64,000 bases of DNA from Symbiodinium natans (taxonomy: Eukaryota > Sar > Dinophyceae > Suessiales > Symbiodiniaceae). The position numbers and the translations under genes were made by a program. Positions 24,155 to 36,514 of this stretch are shown here, in pieces. A model generated the notes under the pieces. That model made no database searches. It had not been told where the DNA came from and saw only the letters and a program-made list of their open reading frames with translations. Every line of letters begins with the position of its first letter. The first letter of the stretch is position 1. The stretch is from NCBI GenBank assembly GCA_905221605.1, contig CAJNDS010002281.1:183501-247500 (forward strand), given 5' to 3'.

Positions 24155-24221
24155 GTGCTCTCGCATGCTCTCGCATGCTCTCGCATGCTCTCGTGTGCTC
24201 TCGTGTGCTCTCGTATGCTCG
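24155..24221. repeat. 10-bp tandem repeat TCTCGCATGC
   Basis: About six to seven units run in tandem; the later ones change CATGC to TGTGC or TATGC. Confidence 0.92.
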
Positions 24222-25438
24222 CGGCCCATGTAATCTAGGACTTCACTCGCTCCGTGTCGCGACAACATGACAGGGACGACTTTCCTGCCGCATCTCTAGA
24301 AGAAGGATCGTTTCAGTCTGTTCTAAGGGGATCTGCGATTCGGTGTGTTCCTCTCGATATTTTCGCCTCTTAGAGTGGGCTGGCGTGCTGTGGCCGGCAG
24401 CGCTCTTGGGCCCTTGGGGTCTTTTGAAGTGGCCGGTATCATTGTGTTTTATTCAGATCGATGCCTGCCCGCCATGCTGAAGCAGTTCATCGTGCCAACA
24501 GAAGCGGGTGGAATACGAGGGCTTCCATCGGGCTTGGATTCGCCTAGATTTCCGGCCGCTCTCCAGATTGTCAGGGTTGTTCAGCCTTTGCGTGCATTTG
24601 CGAACAATTGAAGCCCACTGCCCTTGCTGCAGACCATCAGCCAATCTCGGACAACCTCTCGGCGCATCGTAGGCCGGGAAGATAAGAGCATCATCCTCTC
24701 TCTCACCTTGCTTGGATGTGCGGACTGGGGGGAGGCTACTCTGTGACTATCCGCCCACGCCCGGTGCGAACTTCTGAGAGGAAGCTGCAAGTCTAGGATC
24801 CGGTTCCGTCCCAGAACAGGGAGGTCTGAATCGGTCTGAATCGGTCTGAATCATGCCGCTGGCAACAAAGGTCACGGCAACGCGGATCCGTCCTCCAATT
24901 TGTGCACGCAGTTGTTTGGCTATGCCTGTGATGTTGCTCCAGGCTGCATTTAATTCGGCGCCTCATGGCTGCCATAGAGCCCTTGTGAGTTTCTGCTGTC
25001 AATGCCGTGTTCTGCAAAGGTGATCTCGTGTACCAGCCAGTTCAACATGAAGCCAGGTTGTCCTTCGACTGCGTTGGCTGCCAACCCTGTCTTTCTCCTC
25101 AAGCTTATATCTTGTACTTATGGTTTTTGAAATGTCGGAGAGGTCAGCACAAACATGGTGTCGGGATGGGATGAGACCTGTGAGCAGAGCCAGCATCCTG
25201 ACCATGACCAAAGCTATAGGAAGTTGCAAGCCTCACATGGTGCATTCCAATCATCGGTAAAGGTGATCTTCTTGGTCAGTGTACATGTGCGTCGATATCA
25301 TGGGTTCATTACAGGCCTGATATTCGATGTGATCTGGCCTGACCAGATCCCATGGCCCGGGCGGCCTCGTTCGTTGCGCAAGCTGCAGGTCCAACACGGG
25401 CACTTTGGGAGAGAGGAAAGCCACTGACAAGTACTGAC
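24222..25438. other. no confident gene
   Basis: A + frame at 24345-24611 ends with ALQIVRVVQPLRAFANN, which looks slightly like a voltage-sensor S4 helix but lacks neighbouring membrane segments. A triplicated CGGTCTGAAT lies near 24821-24850. Nothing firm was seen. Confidence 0.3.
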
Positions 25439-25494
25439 ACACACACACACGCACAGACACGCTCACACACACTCACACTCACACTCACACTCCG
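25439..25494. repeat. (CA)n microsatellite, imperfect
   Basis: CACACA tract grading into CACTCA units. Confidence 0.95.
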
Positions 25495-25630
25495 ACGTGC
25501 AACCGTCATGCTGACATGCTTCACGTTTGCTTGCCTCGCCGCAGTCTCCACTCAAGTCTTTCCGCTTACTACTATTTACCATTCTGCGACGTAACGTAGC
25601 TGAGTGCTTGAAGCGCGACTTGGCTTGCAC

Positions 25631-25790
25631 CATGACCCGAAGCCCGAAACCCTACAGCCCTTTAAACTAGCAAGAGCGGAGGACACGGCAAAGACCGTGA
25701 AAGACCTTGCAAGCCGAGGCTTCTTCACAAAAGAAAGTTTCTTGCCTAGGGCCTTCACGCCCTGGTTCCATATCTACTGCACCTTGGTTT
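25631..25790 (+). CDS. unrecognised exon candidate
   Basis: A + frame reads HDPKPETLQPFKLARAEDTA and continues KTVKDLASRGFFTKESFLP, a normal soluble-protein composition. Boundaries are unclear and no family is recognised. Confidence 0.28.
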
Positions 25791-26582
25791 CCTATGGCTA
25801 CTCATGGTTTCATTTAACAGGTTCAAGCAATTGCGGCGGGAGTTGGACTCTCCAAGACGCCAGGTGAAGCAAATCTCTTGACATGACCTTCTCAAGGAGC
25901 TTATTTCCCATCGTGGCAGCCTCTTGGCGACCAGAGCATGGCTAGCATTTCGATCAGTTTCGATCCTCTCAAGCAAAGCTTTTTGCGCAGACGTTGAGGG
26001 CCTTTGCTTCCTGCCTACGCGTGCAGCGCGGGATGACTGCACAGTCGGATCCTTGCATGATATCCTGGCAACTGTCCAAGAGGCCAGGTCACAACCTCGA
26101 AAGCAGCATTGGATAGCATTCGTGGGGCAGCATGTGACCAAACATCACCCGTTTGGTTCCAGATGTTTTTGCTCATTGTGGCCTTCACAATCGGCTGGCA
26201 CTTGCACCTTGGACTTGCAGGGGGCTGTTTGTAAATTCTGAATTCAGCTCTGTAATGTCCCGTATAGCCCGTAGCTTCTCTGCTCAGGATTGGGCCTTTC
26301 TTGGGTGTTGTGTTCCGCCAAAGCCGTGCAGTCACCATCTGCACCACTGCATTTCGCAGTGGCCCTCGCGGTGGTGGTGTGGTCCCAGCACAGGCACAGG
26401 CCAGCCAACGAGTATTTTCAGACAAGAAATTGTGCTGTGACACCCTTTCGGGCCCTTTCGCAAAGCAAACTTCAGACATGTCAAGCTAATTCATGTCAAA
26501 GCCTTGTCCAGGAGTCGGCATCTGAATCCGACATGCCAGAACGTGCGAGGCTTCAGCTGCCAGAGCGCCAGGCCACAACTGG

Positions 26583-26756
26583 GGATGAGAGAGAAAGAGC
26601 GAGAGAAAGAGGGAGACGGAGAGGGGGGGAGGGGGGGAGGGGGGGGGAGAGGGAGAGGGAGGAGCCAAGTGTGCCCGAAGGAAGGAAGCAATAAAGGGGG
26701 GTGCAGAGGAAGAGGAAGAGGAAGCGGAAGCGGAAGAGGAAGAGGAAGAGACCTGA
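26583..26756. repeat. polypurine tracts (GAGAGG / GGAAGA)
   Basis: Almost pure purine on + for most of 170 bp, with G-rich and GGAAGA-repeat sections. Long frames here are artefacts of the repeat. Confidence 0.93.
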
Positions 26757-26983
26757 ACCGTGATGGGAGCCCGCCTGCCAGAGATGAGATGGACGTGACG
26801 AGCCGTACGGAGAATGAGTGGTGCATGTCAACTGAGGGCATGTGTAGCCTGAAGCTCCAGGTAGCATTCGCAGGGCCATTTCTCACCAGCATGCGGCAGA
26901 GGGCCCCTTCTGGGGACTCTGCATGGGGTTTTCTTCGCTGGGTAGAAGACGAAGAACTCCTGAACCCAAACACGGGCGGGAAG

Positions 26984-27096
26984 AAGAAGAGAGAGACCTT
27001 GCAAGGAAGAAAGGCAGCAAGAAAGGAAGGAAGAAAGGAAGGAAGAGAGGAAGGAACCAAGGAAGGGAGAAAGGAAGGAAGAAAGGAAGGAAGAAT
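26984..27096. repeat. (GGAA/GAAA)n polypurine repeat
   Basis: Tandem GGAAGGAAGAAA-type units on +. The Lys/Gly/Arg frames on + and Phe/Leu frames on - come from the repeat. Confidence 0.94.
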
Positions 27097-29460
27097 TGGC
27101 ACTGTGATTGGCGGTTCGGTAGACGTGGCACCTGAGCCCTGGGTGCTGGTTGGTTGTTGGGCAACGGTGCACTGATTTACTAGTAACTTACTAGTACCCG
27201 TCTCATGAACCTTCCTGTGCCGAATGTTTGCCACCCAAAGCTTGCCTAAGTGCGGGCCCGTATACATGAACTACTTGGAGAGGCTTGTATGTATTGTCCA
27301 TCGTAGTGGCAGCCAGTTCTGGTTCTCTACAAGTGACAGCGAGTCGCCAGTGAGGGGAGAGGTGCGTGCTTTGACCTCCGGTTCATGGGGTCATGGATGA
27401 GGGAATTATCTGGCAAAATCTGCCGCACCACCAGCACCATCAACTACAGTGCACCTCTGACGTCCCGAAGCTCTGCTCAATGGTGACCAAAATGGGGCTC
27501 CAACGGGCCGCACAATATTCACAACTTCCCCGTGCGAGGCATGAGTTGATGGCTTCGGGCCTTGGAGAGAATTCCTTGCACATCCTCGAATGTTCTGCTG
27601 CTCTGCCTCCTTTTATACCCACTTGCCGCCTTTCAGAAGGTCCGCTGTGGAACACGACGTATCGGCAACAGTGGTTCGCTACAAAGCGGTTGCGTATGAA
27701 GGAGTGTGCTAAGGCAGAGGACCGTAGTGTGCATTCGAATGCGTACTCCGGAGTACTCCGTGTCAAATATACTCAAGCATGCTGCACGGGAAGTTAGAAC
27801 ACTGATGAAACACATGTGATTGCAAAGAGGTGGGCGCTGCAGGTGGATGCCAAGCCCCGAAGCCGGAGCTTCCCGAATACGTGTTGGCGCCGGTAAATTT
27901 TCGTCTTTGGCCTAAACTGCGTAAACGATCAACACCAGTCGATGCCAGCACAACAAAGGTAATATTTAAAAGTAGCTTGAAGAGAACCAACCGGTGCAGC
28001 AAGAGCAGCACAAACAACATAAGAAGCAATACCAGCAAGAAGAGCAGAACAACGACAGCGACCGCTCGATGTGGCGACAATGTGGTATGTTTCTGTTGCC
28101 AGGATGTTCCTCCGCAGCATCGCTCCATGAACCCTTAAGTCTTCCCCGTGCGATCGTCAAAGCGCCGCCGTTCTCTTGTTGTCTTCTGGAAATCTCCCCG
28201 AGCCTTTTTGTGCTTTTGTTGTTTTTGTTTCTGTGAAGGTCGTCTCTTTTCCTCCTGGCCGCCCAGACGTGGGTGTGGATCTCTGGATTTCTACAACAGA
28301 TGCGGCCGAGGCATGAACATGGGCGTGACACCTCCATATTGGAGAGCCATCCTGGTCAAAGCTTGGAGCACTTAGTCACTATTCATTCTACTTTTCAGCG
28401 TTCATTTACATTCAGGGCCCTTCGCTGCCAGATCCCACGTTCTACGCCGAAGTCTTCGAGGCATGCCCCGCCGCTGGATTCTCCGGTATTCTCCGGTTCT
28501 CCCGTGTTTTGTAGACAGGCCAACGGCGCACAGGCAACAAATGGCAACAAGCAGAGCATGCATTCATGGGATTCAACGGATCGGTGATTGCCACAGGCGT
28601 GTGTCCAACAGGGCGACTTCGACTCCGCACACCGCTTGGCCCGCCGTGCAGCTTGGAGCGTTCCTGCAGGTTCGCCTCGCATCTCCTGACTCTTTTGAGT
28701 TCTGGACGTTTGCAGCACGCATCTCCCATGAGCAATACCAAAATGAGTAAGAAGGCCCGCAAATTCGTAAGACATGTGTGGATATGTGTCTATATATATA
28801 CATGTATATATAACAAGCCTGCTGTCGCCTGCACAGGGCCAAAAGGATCATCTCATGTTCTGGCACTGGCTCGTTGGCTTCTCGGCATGACTGGACCTGC
28901 TGTCCGGCGTTGTGAACCCCCCTCAGCACCCTCCCTGCCCTCGTGGCCAATCATATAGAGACTCGAAGCTTTCAAGGCCAACGGGCCCCTCCGCCCACCC
29001 TACCTCCACCGCCACTTTACCCTAGTGCAAGCAACAAACGCACACTGTAGATTCCAGTCCTAAAGGTCTGGGACCTAAGCTGGTCCCGTCCCCGACACTT
29101 TGATCGCAACACCTTGTTCTGGGTGAACGATGTACTCTGTTTCTGTGGAGCACCGTAAGCAAGCAACGGCAGAACTAGCGTTCCTTGAATCCAGTCTGGT
29201 CCCTCCCGATTCTGAAAGGGCGTCGCGGAAGAGGGAACGGGCATGTGCTTGTGAGGGGCTGTGACAGGCCAAGAAACAGGGAGAGTATCGTGAGAAGAAA
29301 TATGCAAAGGGTTACAATCATTGGAGAAGGGATCATGAAAGGGCCTTTCTGGTCTTGAAGTCTGAATTGCAGAGGACCCATGGCACACAATCCCAACAAA
29401 GGGACTCCAGCCTGGCTCGTGATGCCCCCCATGTTTGGGAGCCATAGCAAACGAATGCAA
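27097..29460. other. no confident gene
   Basis: Several frames of 80-134 codons exist on both strands (for example + 27393-27797 and + 28463-28750) without recognisable motifs. A short TA-rich palindromic tract lies at 28788-28812. Confidence 0.35.
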
Positions 29461-31483
29461 GATGCATCAGCTGCTTCGGTGTTGCTTGCCATTGTAAGGC
29501 TAGCACGGAGGCAGCACGTTGACGAAGCCGACGAATGCATCAAGCAAGTACGCCAGACCAATAAAACCGTGGACCTTCGCACCGTCAAGCCACTTGGTGC
29601 CGCCAGAAGAAAGTAGAATTCTGTGCTCTCTTCTCGAGAGAGTCCTTGATAGGAAAGATTCTTCGGGGCGCTGTCAGGTCGCTTATTGTGGCATGTGCGC
29701 AGCTGGGGCGCATGGACCTGGGCGCCTTGGCGTTGGCATGGTGGACCTGCCCTTTCTGCAGCCACCACCAGCAAAAGCAAGCACATTCTCACAGAAGTGA
29801 GAATGAGCGAGAAATTGCCGACAGAGGCCGTGCGCTCTTCGAGCAGCTGGCAGGTGACAAGCTGAAACCTGACTTCGCATCCTGGACTATTTGGTTTGCC
29901 TGTAGACTTAAAGATCAGGCAGCCTACAGGCCATTCTCAACTCCGCATGATTACACCGGCGGTGTGTGCCTCTGTCGCCTTCCTAGGGTCACCATTGAAG
30001 AAGCGACAGAAGATAGTGACGTTTCATCTTGTGCGCGGGCGTGAGAGCCGAAATCCCTCCAGCACGTAAAGCCACAAATCTTGCAGCTTAAAGCTCGAGC
30101 CATGACTTCCCACACACCAGATACGGTTGGTACCTTTTTGAATACTGTGTGCATTTTGTGAGATTCTGGGATGTGGCCACATGTCCGTACACACTAGTTT
30201 TGAAAGGTTTGTTCCTCTGACCCTTGGTGGATGCTGGAGGTGGTTTGTTCCGGAATGAACAGCAAGAAAAAAGCAACAACACGGCTCAGGCGACCTACTC
30301 CGCCATGATTCGAGGCCTATGCAACATCGGCAAGGCCTCGTTCTGGCAAGTTACTCGAGGGCCAAGGGCTCAATCTCGGGTGGCAGATGGTAGCAGCAAG
30401 CTTGCAAAGCTCGCAGGTGGAGGAGGCACTGACCTTTGTGGATCGTATGCGATGCGACAGAATGTGTTTGGATGCTATGTTGTTTGATGCTTTGTGCCTC
30501 GGCATTGAACAGAGGAGGTTCTGCCAGCACGTGCAGGGACCCACTTAAGTTGGTTGGATGTGCATGTGCGACATGGCAGGAGAAGTGCAACCGAAAGGGT
30601 ACTGAACTTTTATCGATGTGATCCGTTTTTGCGAAATCACAATCACTCGACTCGGGGCGATGTAGTGGCTTGTGTGCCACAATTGTGTCCGGAGAGCTCC
30701 GTGAGGTTGGAGGCGTGCGTCCACCAGCACTACTTCAAGGGAGCGGAGCAACTTCTGGCCCAGATGAGGGTGACCGCTCGTAAGGGCATTGTGAAATGGA
30801 AGTCTTTCTAGGAAAGTTCGCGCACATGTGCACCCACATTTTCAGCTTCTTGAACTCCAGCTTGTGCGAGGAGCTTGGCGTGCAGCCCTCAAACTCAACG
30901 CTGGCAGCTTGTAGATTTCCTGCAAGCAGGTGACAGTTCCTACTGCCCTCTGGGCATCTTGACAAACCATGACAAACCGGTGGCAGACCATCGCGGTGCT
31001 GCTTCTTTGTAGCCTGAGAACCAAGGTATCCGGCTGTATTCTTCACGCGGTGAGCTGCAGCGTGCCGTGTCCACGTTCGAGGGCATGCTGCGCGAATATC
31101 ACCTGCAGCCGAATGCATATGTGCCTCTTGGCACAAATGGACTGACAACCGCGCCGACCTTCCGACTCCCATGAGCACAGCAGTTATGTTGGGCATGACG
31201 CTTGTGTGACCCTTGTAAAGCCTGGTCATCGCAAGGTACGGAGCTCTCATTGCTGCTTGCGTTCGATGTGGTCCCTTGCCCAATTGAACTCCACGTGTTG
31301 AATCGAAGTAGCGGTCGACATGTCAGAAGTTATGACAAATGTACTACGGGAAGCTGGATGCCACACCCGTCCAAGGTAAACCTGACTTGGCATTGTCTAC
31401 CTACGAAGGGATGTCTGCCATGGGATGTTTACCGAGCGCCCGGGCTTATGAGCCGCTTCGCCGCAGAATTTGACGTGCTCTTC
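29461..31483 (+). CDS. pentatricopeptide-repeat (PPR) protein, multi-exon or decayed
   Basis: PPR proteins bind RNA in plastids or mitochondria and act in processing, editing or translation. Helix-pair units of the family can be read in + frames: SVLLAIVRLARRQHVDEADE (29461-29613), SLIVACAQLGRMDL (about 29686), ADRGRALFEQLAGDKLKPDF (about 29820), ATYSAMIRGLCNIGK (about 30280), SSQVEEALTFVDRMRCDRMC (30351-30545), FKGAEQLLAQM (about 30735), ARYGALIAACVRCG (about 31231) and STYEGMSAMGCLPSARAYEP (about 31395) ending at TGA near 31481. Units lie in different frames, as expected for many short introns, but near 29735 the frame appears to shift by one within a unit. Exon joins were not resolved and the start is not seen. 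The family call rests on the repeat pattern. Confidence 0.65.
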
Positions 31484-32587
31484 TGTACGAGGGGTAAAGA
31501 CAGGCAACTAAATGAAATGACTCACCGCCTCTGACTGACAGGCTCCTCATCCAGTGCTGCATTCAGCTTGGCTTGACAGCAGCCAGCTTGGCAAACAGAC
31601 AGCTTTGTTAGGCACCAGACGTGCGTGTCTTGTAAGCACTGTGCTGCGTTTCGGGGGGAACTCGAATCGGGGCGGGTTAAGTTGAAAACGGGGCGGCGAG
31701 AAGCGTGAGGGGCAGGGCGAAGCGTTCGCTCACGGCCTCTTGCATGTCACGCAGGACGACCTCAACCACATCGCATGAACGTTCTGGTTGTCTCTGCATC
31801 ACCAAAAATCGAGGCAAACCGGGAAATTTCCGGGCGGGGGATGACGACACCCCACGCTCCCCATGGGAACCTCTGCTCTTGGCCGACACGATTCACGAGT
31901 GGAATCTATGGGTCACTGTGCCTTTTTGTTCTGCTCGATGTTCCGGTTCTTAGACTTGAGCTGCTGCCATGCAAACAGGTGGCCACGACAATGTGCTTGC
32001 GCAAAGAAGCAGGAGTATGTATCATGAGCATAGGCTCAGGAATGACGCTGACGCAACACGAGGTGTGTCATGACGTTCGCACAGTACAGAGGATACGCAG
32101 CGTCCTAGTGTAGCAGGGAACCCACACCAGACTCGAACACGTACCGAGACCTTCCCCAAACAAAGACAGTAAGAATTGCTACACAAAACCAATTATTTCC
32201 TCAACAGGTGCCACCTCCAAACTCGAGAACATTTGCATGGCTTCGGTGTCGAGTTCTGCACACCTCAGAATGCAGAGTAGGCGAGCCATTCAAAAGTGTT
32301 CAACAACACTTTGTCATATTCGTCCATAGGGCCGGGCGAAGCACATGTTCCGGTTCGAGAGAGGCATGTTCAGGAATGATTTTTAGTTTTGGCGGGCATC
32401 ACCTTGGCCAACGATTGTTGGCAGACAAAGATCAGACAAAATCTTCAGACAAGGCCCAGGCTGTGGACCTGTTGGATGCGGCGCTGGGGCTTCGCACTGC
32501 GGGCATCGCAGCCCGGCCCGTGACAAGGCCAACTCTCTGACACTTCTGAGACTTCTCAGACTGTGGTTTCAAAGAGGCTGAGAGGCC
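31484..32587. other. weak exon candidates only
   Basis: After CAG at about 32207 a + frame reads ATSKLENICMASVSSSAHLR. Another + frame ending at 32539 reads QAVDLLDAALGLRTAGIAAR. A minus frame (31677-31889) includes DVVEVVLRDMQEAVSERF. None can be assigned. Confidence 0.28.
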
Positions 32588-32725
32588 CAATGGCAGAGGT
32601 TCGAGCAGATGTGCAGCATGCAATTTTTCGAATGCAGGACCCGTGCCTTCATCGACCCGAAGGTGGTGGAGGACAGCACGAGCCAGAATCTTCCGATGTC
32701 ATATCCATCTCCTGAGAACTCCTGA
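32588..32725 (+). CDS. unrecognised exon candidate
   Basis: A + frame reads WQRFEQMCSMQFFECRTRAF and then IDPKVVEDSTSQNLPM before TGA at 32723-32725. Composition is clearly protein-like; the two other + frames and the antisense are poorer. No family is recognised. It may be the end of the gene that includes the frame finishing at 32539. Confidence 0.33.
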   Translation, partial: QWQRFEQMCSMQFFECRTRAFIDPKVVEDSTSQNLPMSYPSPENS

Positions 32726-34403
32726 GGCTGGTGTGAGGCTTCTGTGCGGCTTCTGTGCGTGAGGACCTCCTCCTTCTGCTCGCACGTCGAAAGCAGGCTT
32801 CGTTTCGTGATTCCCGAAGCTTCGTGTCTTACCTCCTGCCACCAAACCCGCACACAATGACACAGACTGGACACAGAGGCAGACCGACACAGATACAGAC
32901 GCAGACACACGAACAGACTGAAGAGCACGGAGTGTCGCAGATTCTCGAGCGCATCCCTTGACTTGCTCCAGACTACTGTCATTATACCACTTGTTTAGGA
33001 TTGAAAACTTTTGCATTTGGACGGACATCGAAACAAAAGATCACCCTCGATTTACTTTGCAGTTTCATGTTGTGCTCCACAGCAGAGCGTATTCCTTTGT
33101 ATGGTGCCAGGCATTGCCAGGCATATGCTATTTTCGACTTTCCACGACCTTGAACCTGTGCGAGAGAGCTGTCGCCTAGCGCCCCGCCCTGACACCCGGA
33201 CGAGTGCAGATCATGGTTGGGCTTGGCAGGTTTCGAGTCTGGGAGCTCCTCTCCTGAAACGTCTTGAAGAAGCCGATTTCGCATCTTGCTTCGCCTGGTC
33301 GCATTGGTGTCATCCGTTTGGCTTCCTAGAGTTTCGTATTTCTCTCCCTGCTCCTCTTCCGGTCTATGTTGAGGACATTCCCGAGCGGGTGGCTGGCCTG
33401 GCTGCTGCTGCAATGGGACAAAAGGAGGCACCCGCCTTGGGATCAGAGGCTTCCACTCCCAGACGCTTGGTGCGCTGCGAGCGCCGGCGCGCGCCTGGGC
33501 TGAGAGAAGGGCGGAGTGGCATGAAGTGGCACGAACAGCGCTTTCATTCTCGTCGCCGCGACGTTTAAGGTGTGTTTGTGATCCCTGAGTGTAAGAATCT
33601 TACTGCGAAATAGACCAGGACTTTGATCAGTGGCGCAACTTTGCGGGGGTGTGATGCCCAGAGCCTGAGGAGGCAACTGCTTCGTGCAGGAATCATGAGT
33701 GTAGATAAGCAACCACGGAGTGTTTCTCGGGGTGTGTTCCAAATGAAATCTCTCTGGAGGCTTGGGCGTGGCCTCCTGCTGCAAAAGAGGGGCAAAAAGT
33801 CAGCTTCTGTGCCTCTGCACTTAACGGCACGATGGTGCATCCCCGGACGCTTTGCAGCGCAGAGGATGCACCCCGCGGCCCTGTGGAGCACTGGGGTCCA
33901 GAAGCATCCAGAAGCCAGCTTCCCACAGCTGTTCGATGCAATTTTTGATGCGCATACTGAGCAGAACGAATGAGATTATCAGGCGACATGCTGTGGCATG
34001 TTGCGACACAGGTGCCTGAACTTGCAGTCAACATCATTAGCAAGGCCACGTGGTTCGGGACTAGGTCCGAGATTGCAAATAGGGTTCTGGCAACCTGAAT
34101 GTCGCATTCAATGTCGCGTTGCGTTGACAAGCGTTGCGGTAAGCCTATGATAATGGCTTGCCGCAGCGTTTCGCAAGATTGCAGCCCGCTTGACATGGAT
34201 AGCCGAATCCGCATTGGAGGTGAGGTGAGTTTTCGTGGGTTTCGTGAAGACAGAATCAGAAATCGACATTATCTTGCAGATTCGGCTGTCTTCGGTTCAC
34301 ATAACTGCCACCTGTGCTATATCAGTGCTCCAACTGTGGTTTTCTTCTTGCCCTTTGAATTCATCATCGTCTTCGCCATCATGCAGGCTTCTGTGATGGC
34401 GCC
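32726..34403. other. no confident gene
   Basis: A + frame at 33240-33568 (including VYVEDIPERVAGLAAAAMGQ) is the best of several overlapping frames but has no family match. Nothing else was seen. Confidence 0.3.
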
Positions 34404-34868
34404 TTGACAAAGGTGAAGGGACTGTTGCAGCACTTCACAGATTTCATCTCACGCAGCCTGCATTCAACTATTACACCTGTGACACCCTGGCTCTTGCACA
34501 AGTCTGCGTCAAGTGACCATGTGCCGCATTCCTGGCAGGTCTTCGTGCAGCATGGCAAGGAAATCCAAGGCAAGCAGCGTGTGGTTGAAGAGCCTTTGAG
34601 CTAGCAGCATCGGGCTAGTGCAAGCTGGCAGACGCCAGAAGGGCACGTTTGGATAGGCGAGTGTGACAGTGAATGATGGGACCCACGAAAGAGGCTGAAG
34701 TAGAGTCTGGCTGGCAGCAGAGGTTGTGATCCTGATTTTCGCAAGGTTTTGGCCAAAGGCAAAAGCACGGGCAGCAAGGGCGGCAAGGCAAAAGCTGTCA
34801 AAGACTTCACCAAGGTGAAGAACAAGGCAGCTGGATGCGTCTTTGTGGCAGCCGACAAGCAACGGTAA
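34404..34868 (+). CDS. unrecognised gene with lysine-rich C-terminus
   Basis: The final exon, about 34722-34868, reads DPDFRKVLAKGKSTGSKGGK, then AVKDFTKVKNKAAGCVFVAA and ends at TAA 34866-34868. An upstream frame from 34404 begins TKVKGLLQHFTDFISRSL. The basic tail suggests a nucleic-acid-associated or nuclear protein, but no domain is seen and the two parts are linked only by position. Confidence 0.38.
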
Positions 34869-36061
34869 CTCATCCTCCGATTCCTGCGCGATTCAGAAAC
34901 CAGTCGTGAGCGAAACCAGAATTCACGGGGAAACCAACATTCAGGAAGTCAGGCGATTCAGCAAGAAACGCGATCAGGAAACTGGTGTCACACGAGGCAG
35001 GAAACTACCGCATGCAAGACCTCATGAACCGCGCGAGTCAGCAAGGTTGGGGGGGGGTGACAATCAGTCCAAAAGAGTCACCACAAATGTGCTGCCAATG
35101 CATATATACACCTGCAATGAAGGGTGCCTGCGGTTCAAGCTCAGCACAAAAACCCGGGGAAGACACATTGTAATCATGTAGCTATTTAGTTTAGAGCTGC
35201 AGTTCAGCCAATAGCTGACAGAAAAGGACGCAACTGCGGTAGTTGTAGAGACTAACATTGGTTTATATCAGGGTTTGAGAATGTGTGAGGAGGGCTGAGA
35301 TGATGAGGCACAGTTCAGCAGGTTTTGGTGTTCAGGCCCCTTCTGCGAGGGATGGGTCTTCAGGATCTTTTGTCCCAGGCTTTAAGGTTCAGTCTCTAAA
35401 CTCTAAACTCCAAAAAAACAGTCAAATAACCCTCATGGCCATCCAAAGGCTTGGACTGCTATCGATTCCGGGTTCCTGAGTTGAACCACACCTCAAATCC
35501 TTTGCGCCCGTCTCGAAGTTGATATCTGTGTTGTAACGCCGCGAAAGCTTCGCGAAAGAAAGCGCGACAGGGAAACACTTTTCCCGCGAAAGGTTTTGCA
35601 GAAAAGAACGATGAGCAACCTCAATTTCGAATCTGGAAGCTGCAGCGTAGCCTTAGTGTAGCGTCTGGGAGGGGCCATTCCATCATATTCCATCGAAATT
35701 GCGTGAGGTTTTTCGAACGTTCGTGTCCCGCGATGCAGTGCTTCCTTGTCTTCCTTTCTTTTTAAGAGTTCATAAATTCCTGAGCCATATGCACAGTACA
35801 TTGGGCATGGGCTAGGATGTGCCGCCTGGACTTCCAAAACATAACAAGGGGAGGGGGAGGCATGCGGCTCGGGACCTTAGGGGAGAGATGCGCATGCCCG
35901 ACCGGGAGAGAAGGCGGCATGCCCAGCAGTCGATAAAACTTTACATGGACGAGTTTTGCGGTACGGCACATCCAAATCGTGCGCAACCTTTTCGAAGGCT
36001 TATGCGTTTCGTGGCCAGTGACGATTGAGATCTGCAATATACTTGGGTTTCATGGGTTAGC
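34869..36061. other. no confident gene
   Basis: Moderately AT-rich, containing a GCGAAAG-repeat-like stretch (35540-35600). Minus-strand frames (35493-35837 and 35762-36037) have no recognised domain. Confidence 0.35.
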
Positions 36062-36514
36062 ATGGTCAGGGAATCTCCCCTTGCGAGCCATAGAATATCA
36101 ATAGAATTGCGCCTCGTTCGAAGCAATTTTTCATGGGGCTTGAATTGGTTTTACCACGTAGAATCACAGGGTAAGCAAATGAAACGCTTCGCATCGAGGA
36201 TCGCAAAGTTGGGTGGAGGACATAGGGCTAAACACGAGCATACAAGAACACTGCTGCTTGTAGTGGACTTGGAAGCTGCTGGTAGGGTGTTCACAGGTCT
36301 GCACTCTCTGTTTCTGACCGCAGAACCTTTGTGGGATCCAAAGAAAGATTTAGAGCGTTGTAAATTCAATGTTAATATAGATCTTTATGGAGCCAAGAAT
36401 GATGCTCGAAGTCGCCCGGGCCTTCAAGCCAAGTTTGCTGGGAACGGATGGGTCAAGTTGCATTTCCTATTTGCTGAAGTGCAAACGAGAATATCAACAG
36501 GAACAACAATTTGA
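36062..36514 (+). CDS. hypothetical 150-residue reading frame
   Basis: Uninterrupted + frame from ATG to TGA. It starts with a basic part (MKRFASRIAKLGGGHRAKHE) and continues with LTAEPLWDPKKDLERCKFNV. It is one of the longest unbroken frames outside the channel gene and lacks low-complexity bias. No family is recognised and no upstream signal was identified; chance is a real alternative. Confidence 0.28.
   Translation: MVRESPLASHRISIELRLVRSNFSWGLNWFYHVESQGKQMKRFASRIAKLGGGHRAKHEHTRTLLLVVDLEAAGRVFTGLHSLFLTAEPLWDPKKDLERCKFNVNIDLYGAKNDARSRPGLQAKFAGNGWVKLHFLFAEVQTRISTGTTI

Noticed and set aside
24480-24611. RVVQPLRAFANN as a voltage-sensor S4
   Set aside because: Too few positive residues at three-residue spacing and no adjacent membrane helices.
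26491-27267. 258-codon minus frame and 223-codon plus frame
   Set aside because: Driven by polypurine repeats (Pro/Leu/Ser on -, Arg/Gly/Lys on +), with no domain.
31677-31889. Minus frame with EVVLRDMQEAVSERF as a DNA polymerase A C-terminus
   Set aside because: The expected upstream HDE motif is missing from this frame and neighbouring minus frames.
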